The translations under genes and the position numbers were made by a program. A stretch of DNA of 64,000 nt from Triops longicaudatus (taxonomy: Eukaryota; Arthropoda; Branchiopoda; Notostraca; Triopsidae). How positions within the stretch are numbered: position 1 is the first letter of the stretch; each line of letters begins with the position of its first letter. The notes below the pieces were generated by a model. That model worked only from the letters and a program-made list of their open reading frames with translations. It was not told where the DNA came from and searched no databases. The stretch is taken from contig JAGQDJ010000004.1 of the NCBI GenBank assembly GCA_022885665.1, positions 488,601-552,600 of the forward strand, given 5' to 3'. Positions 61,122-64,000 of the stretch are shown piece after piece.

Positions 61122-62529
61122 ATGCATCCAGTCGCTGTTAATAAATTCCTGGTGCAGTGTAGGATACTCGTCGTATGCTTATCCTTTATTACAATCACCC
61201 AGCTTCTATTCGTTTCACTTTATCTACAACGTGATTTTCATTCATTCGTGTTCCGTAACGTGAATTTCACTTCATCAGTGACAAACAACACACGGTCATT
61301 TTACCAGTTTCTCAAGCCACTCGTCCAAGGGGTTAATTTGTCTTCACACGGCACACAGCTCACCAATATGCCAGTTTCGCTCTCGGGCAATGCTTTGACT
61401 TCACTGTGGCTTCAAAGTGCAACTGCTTTGTTCAAGTTGGTGAGTGACAGCCAAGCTACTGTTCTTGAGCAAAGTAACAAGAAATTGGCGTTAAGTGAAC
61501 AACTGCATAGACATTACCAAAACTACACGCCCTCATCTACTGGAGGCATGTCACCGACACCGGGGTATTTTCGGTTTCCGTTAAATCCAGCTAAGCAGAA
61601 GCATTGCAAAGCTGTCGACTACTTAGCAATGATTGCTTCAGCGCCTTCGCATTTCGAACACCGGGATGTCATACGCAGGACATGGGCCAAAGACTGGCAC
61701 CGACTGCTGGGTAATCGGATGAGAATACACTTCATCGTAGGGCAATTGCATCCCAACAATCAAACAGCTCAAGAAGCTTTGCTATCCGAGCACGAACGAT
61801 TCGGAGACATTGTTCAAGCCAACTTCACCGATTCGTACAGAAACCTGACCCTGAAATCTGTAGCGCTCTTGCAGTGGACCAAGGATTATTGCCCTGATGT
61901 TCGTGTGCTTCATAAGTGTGACGATGATGTATTTGTCAGCGTTAAGCTCATGAACGAAATTTTCCAAGCATTGCCGAATAAAAATGCCGTATACGGAGAA
62001 TTAATTAAACTTGACAAACCTCACAGAGAACCAAGTAAACTAGATAGTTATTTTTGTTCTTTATTAAAGTGGATGAAAGAATAACCATACAATTATGAAC
62101 TATCGTTACCATACCATGAACCATCACTGTTTCGCAGGTAACAAATATTACATTAGTGAAGACAAATGGCCTTGGTCCGTCTTTCCGCCCTTTGTTCTGG
62201 GTGGTTCGTATTTAATCGGTGGAAGAGCGATTGCCAAGTTGTACAATGTTACCAGAACTATGCCGTTATTTCCACTAGAAGATGTATACATGACAGGCCT
62301 GTGCCCTGGTCCCGCAGGTGTCAGGCGAATAGCTGCGTCCAAGTACGGAAATACTATATTTGGCGTCTTCGTTAAAACTTGTGCTTTAATTCCTACCCAG
62401 GGTTTACAACCAAGGTTTCCCGAGTACAATCGACGCCTGCTACCTTCAAAGCTACGCATCCTGGCAAACCCCACGTCCAGAGGCTCTCAGAGATTCTTGG
62501 ATTCGTGTTCACGAAATAAACACAAATAA
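61122..62529 (+). CDS. Beta-1,3-glycosyltransferase, GT31 family
   Basis: Predicted Golgi type II membrane enzyme adding Gal or GlcNAc in beta-1,3 linkage. Two exons, 61122-62034 and 62138-62529, encode 434 aa. A short cytosolic N-terminus precedes one membrane anchor (about residues 9-30), then a stem region of roughly 110 residues with several N-glycosylation sequons (NFT, NNT, NLS). GT31 motifs follow: DVIRRTWAKDW, RNLTLKSVALLQW, the metal-binding DXD as CDDDVFVSV, WPWSVFPPFVLGGSYLI, and the acidic LEDVYMTGLC. The intron lies between the DXD and the WPW region. The member of the B3GALT/B3GNT group, and hence the acceptor, cannot be settled from motifs. AATAAA at 62515-62520 and again at 62525-62530 overlap the coding end. 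Confidence 0.9.
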
Positions 62530-62530
62530 A
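62515..62530 (+). terminator. Poly(A) signals overlapping the glycosyltransferase stop codon
   Basis: Two AATAAA hexamers, 62515-62520 and 62525-62530. The second contains the TAA stop (62527-62529). If used, the 3' UTR would be only about 10-40 nt, as expected with the convergent Argonaute gene ending nearby. Confidence 0.5.
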
Positions 62531-62571
62531 GAAGAATGCCAAGAACCAAGCTTAATGTCGAAATTATCTTT

Positions 62572-62577
62572 TTTATT
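62572..62577 (-). terminator. Candidate poly(A) signal of the Argonaute gene
   Basis: AATAAA on the minus strand, about 270 nt beyond the Argonaute stop codon and only about 45 bp from the end of the convergent glycosyltransferase coding region. Confidence 0.4.
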
Positions 62578-62844
62578 AGGATGAAGAAATACATATTATA
62601 TTAAATGTATGCTTATCATCAGAATTTTACGCAATACGCAAAACGAAACACTACGTTTTAAAAGCACAGAACATTATGCTTAAACGACTTGCATGTTTAA
62701 CAACATACGACTTGAACACAGACTTCGCAAAAATTTACCAACGGTTGCGTTCCAAGGTAGAATGTCATCAGGTCCGAAAAAAAAATAACGCTTTGCAAGC
62801 TGCTAGCGTTACAGTTACTGACGGTGTTTCGGATAATCGCCAAA

Positions 62845-64000
62845 CTAAACAAAAAACATATGTTGTAGGTTGCTGGCCTTTGCCAGCTCCCGTTTGATGT
62901 CCTCCTCTCTGACACGTCCTCGCTGCTGCGTAACCAACCTAAAAACAGGTCCACTGCTTTAAAAGACCAATACTTTACAGCTCTTCAGCAACGTACGAAT
63001 CGTAATACATCCTTCCTCGGAATGCCAACAAGTGGGCGTAATAGGACGGTGCAGGATTGGACACTGAGCGGGTGCATCGTGAAAAAATATGACAGAGGTA
63101 GTATGTCAGTTTCTGCATGTCATCTGCGCTAAAATTGTTGTCATCCCACAGTACGTGGTAGTGCGTTGGTCGACTAGTGCCCTATACAGTACACAATACA
63201 CAAATTAAGACGCCGCAATCATATGGTGGACGATTGAGGAAAATTCTCGTCCAGTATAAATTCAGCGTTTTTAGAAGTACGACTTTGTTCTTGTGTGCAA
63301 TGTTTTCATAGAGTAAAATAACTGCTGTTCTATGAATTTCTTTGCTTACTTATTAATATCGTTTTAAAGAAAGCGCTACCTGAATTCCCACGTGAGAGAC
63401 GAGAAAATAATCCTGCTCTGTTGGGTGTGTTATATCGGTATCAACGATGGTACCGGGCGGGACGTTGCCAGTTCTGCCAGCATCCTTACTGTCCTCGGCA
63501 AAGAGACGAGTCTTGTTGCGTTTCTGCACGACGAGAAACGTTATAGCTGGTTTGTATTCCCTTTCTAGCTTCGTGCACGCTGTACGTACTGCAGTCAATT
63601 CTTCTCTCAAAACCTGGCATCCAGTATTCTTTAAACATCTGTCACCTTTCTCCGAAAACATGAAATATTACCTGCTGAAACTGTCCTTCGGAAACTCCGT
63701 CACGGTAGAATATTATGCGTTGTGGCTTGTAACTATTATTCTTCCGATAAAAGTTCAAAAGCATCTTACGCGTCACTTCTTCAAGGTCTTGCAACGCCTC
63801 TTTTCGAGGTTCTTGAAGCCAGATCTCCGCGGCATACTGAGTTGCAGTGCGATTCAACGAAGCTACGACCTAAGTTGAGATTATATTTAAATTGTTTAAT
63901 CAAAAGTAAATAGTTACGGCAGCCACGGATGGAATCCCTTCTTGTCTCTGATCAGCGCTGGGGTGGGTGACGTCAGCTCCCATTATCATGTACGGTGCGT
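62845..64000 (-). CDS. AGO2: Argonaute, PIWI domain and C-terminus (partial, AGO2-like)
   Basis: Small-RNA-guided RNA slicer of the cytoplasmic RNAi pathway. The 5' part lies beyond the right edge. Five exons are visible: 64000-63918 (cut by the window), 63869-63672, 63613-63380, 63181-62979, 62938-62845. All catalytic residues that fall in the window are intact: Asp in GADVTHP, Asp in IIFYRDGVSEGQF, His in YYAHLLAF. Other family signatures are VVQKRNKTRLF, TIVDTDITHPTEQDYFLVSH, GTSRPTHYHVLWDD and RCTRSVSNPAP. Divergence from the near-invariant AGO1 sequence, the AFRGRMYY segment (AGO1 has AFRAR) and a basic tail ending HMFFV favour the arthropod AGO2 group (siRNA and antiviral). PIWI-clade proteins end ...YL and lack this tail. 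Identity as Argonaute is certain; the AGO2 label is likely. Confidence 0.88.

Noticed and set aside
62845..64000. PIWI/Aubergine-clade identity for the Argonaute gene
   Set aside because: The GADVTHP, RDGVSEGQF, VVQKR and ITHPTE...VSHVGIQ signatures and the C-terminal HMFFV are AGO-clade.
1..64000. Bacterial features, CRISPR arrays, operons, attachment sites, integrated viral genes
   Set aside because: Genes are intron-rich and eukaryotic; no direct-repeat arrays, and no capsid, polymerase or envelope-like frames were seen.

Overview
This is eukaryotic nuclear DNA, AT-rich, with compact multi-exon genes on both strands. Every intron I traced is GT-AG and many are only 50-70 bp. The window reads as an arthropod, most likely a pancrustacean (crustacean or hexapod). 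The main evidence is a gene with the full domain set of Hairless, the Notch-pathway corepressor adaptor, placed head-to-tail next to MTA. An AGO2-like Argonaute and a Bar-type homeobox gene fit this. I cannot name the species.

Layout. 1-18,563: about 18.5 kb with no gene I can support. 18,564-20,481 (-): EIF4A3, the exon-junction-complex helicase. 22,289-24,418 (+): the Hairless-like gene. 25,970-31,889 (+): MTA, a NuRD subunit. 34,624-40,498 (+): mitochondrial pyruvate carboxylase. 41,541-43,524 (+): an F-box/WD40 ubiquitin-ligase receptor. 43,735-44,903 (-): MAD2L1BP (p31comet). 45,571-48,681 (+): EXOC5 (Sec10). 48,938-50,707 (-): PRMT1. 50,985-55,639 (+): a mitochondrial-type valyl-tRNA synthetase. 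56,504-58,193 (-): a Bar/Bari-class homeobox gene. 61,122-62,529 (+): a GT31 beta-1,3-glycosyltransferase. 62,845-64,000 (-): the 3' half of an Argonaute gene that runs off the window.

The gene models were built by joining exons across GT-AG introns and checking codon phase at every junction. All complete models stay open from ATG to stop: 405, 571, 885, 1190, 523, 313, 715, 369, 1001, 257 and 434 codons in the order above.

Most neighbours are unrelated housekeeping genes packed in convergent and divergent pairs. PRMT1 and VARS2 are divergent with 277 bp between start codons. EXOC5/PRMT1 and the glycosyltransferase/Argonaute pair are convergent with very close 3' ends. The one pair that looks functionally and historically linked is Hairless-like plus MTA. 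The first carries an Su(H)-binding motif, a Groucho-type eh1 motif and a C-terminal CtBP motif. The second carries BAH, ELM2, SANT, GATA-finger and RBBP4-binding regions. As I recall, a published proposal derives Hairless from a tandem duplicate of MTA, and this window shows that arrangement directly.
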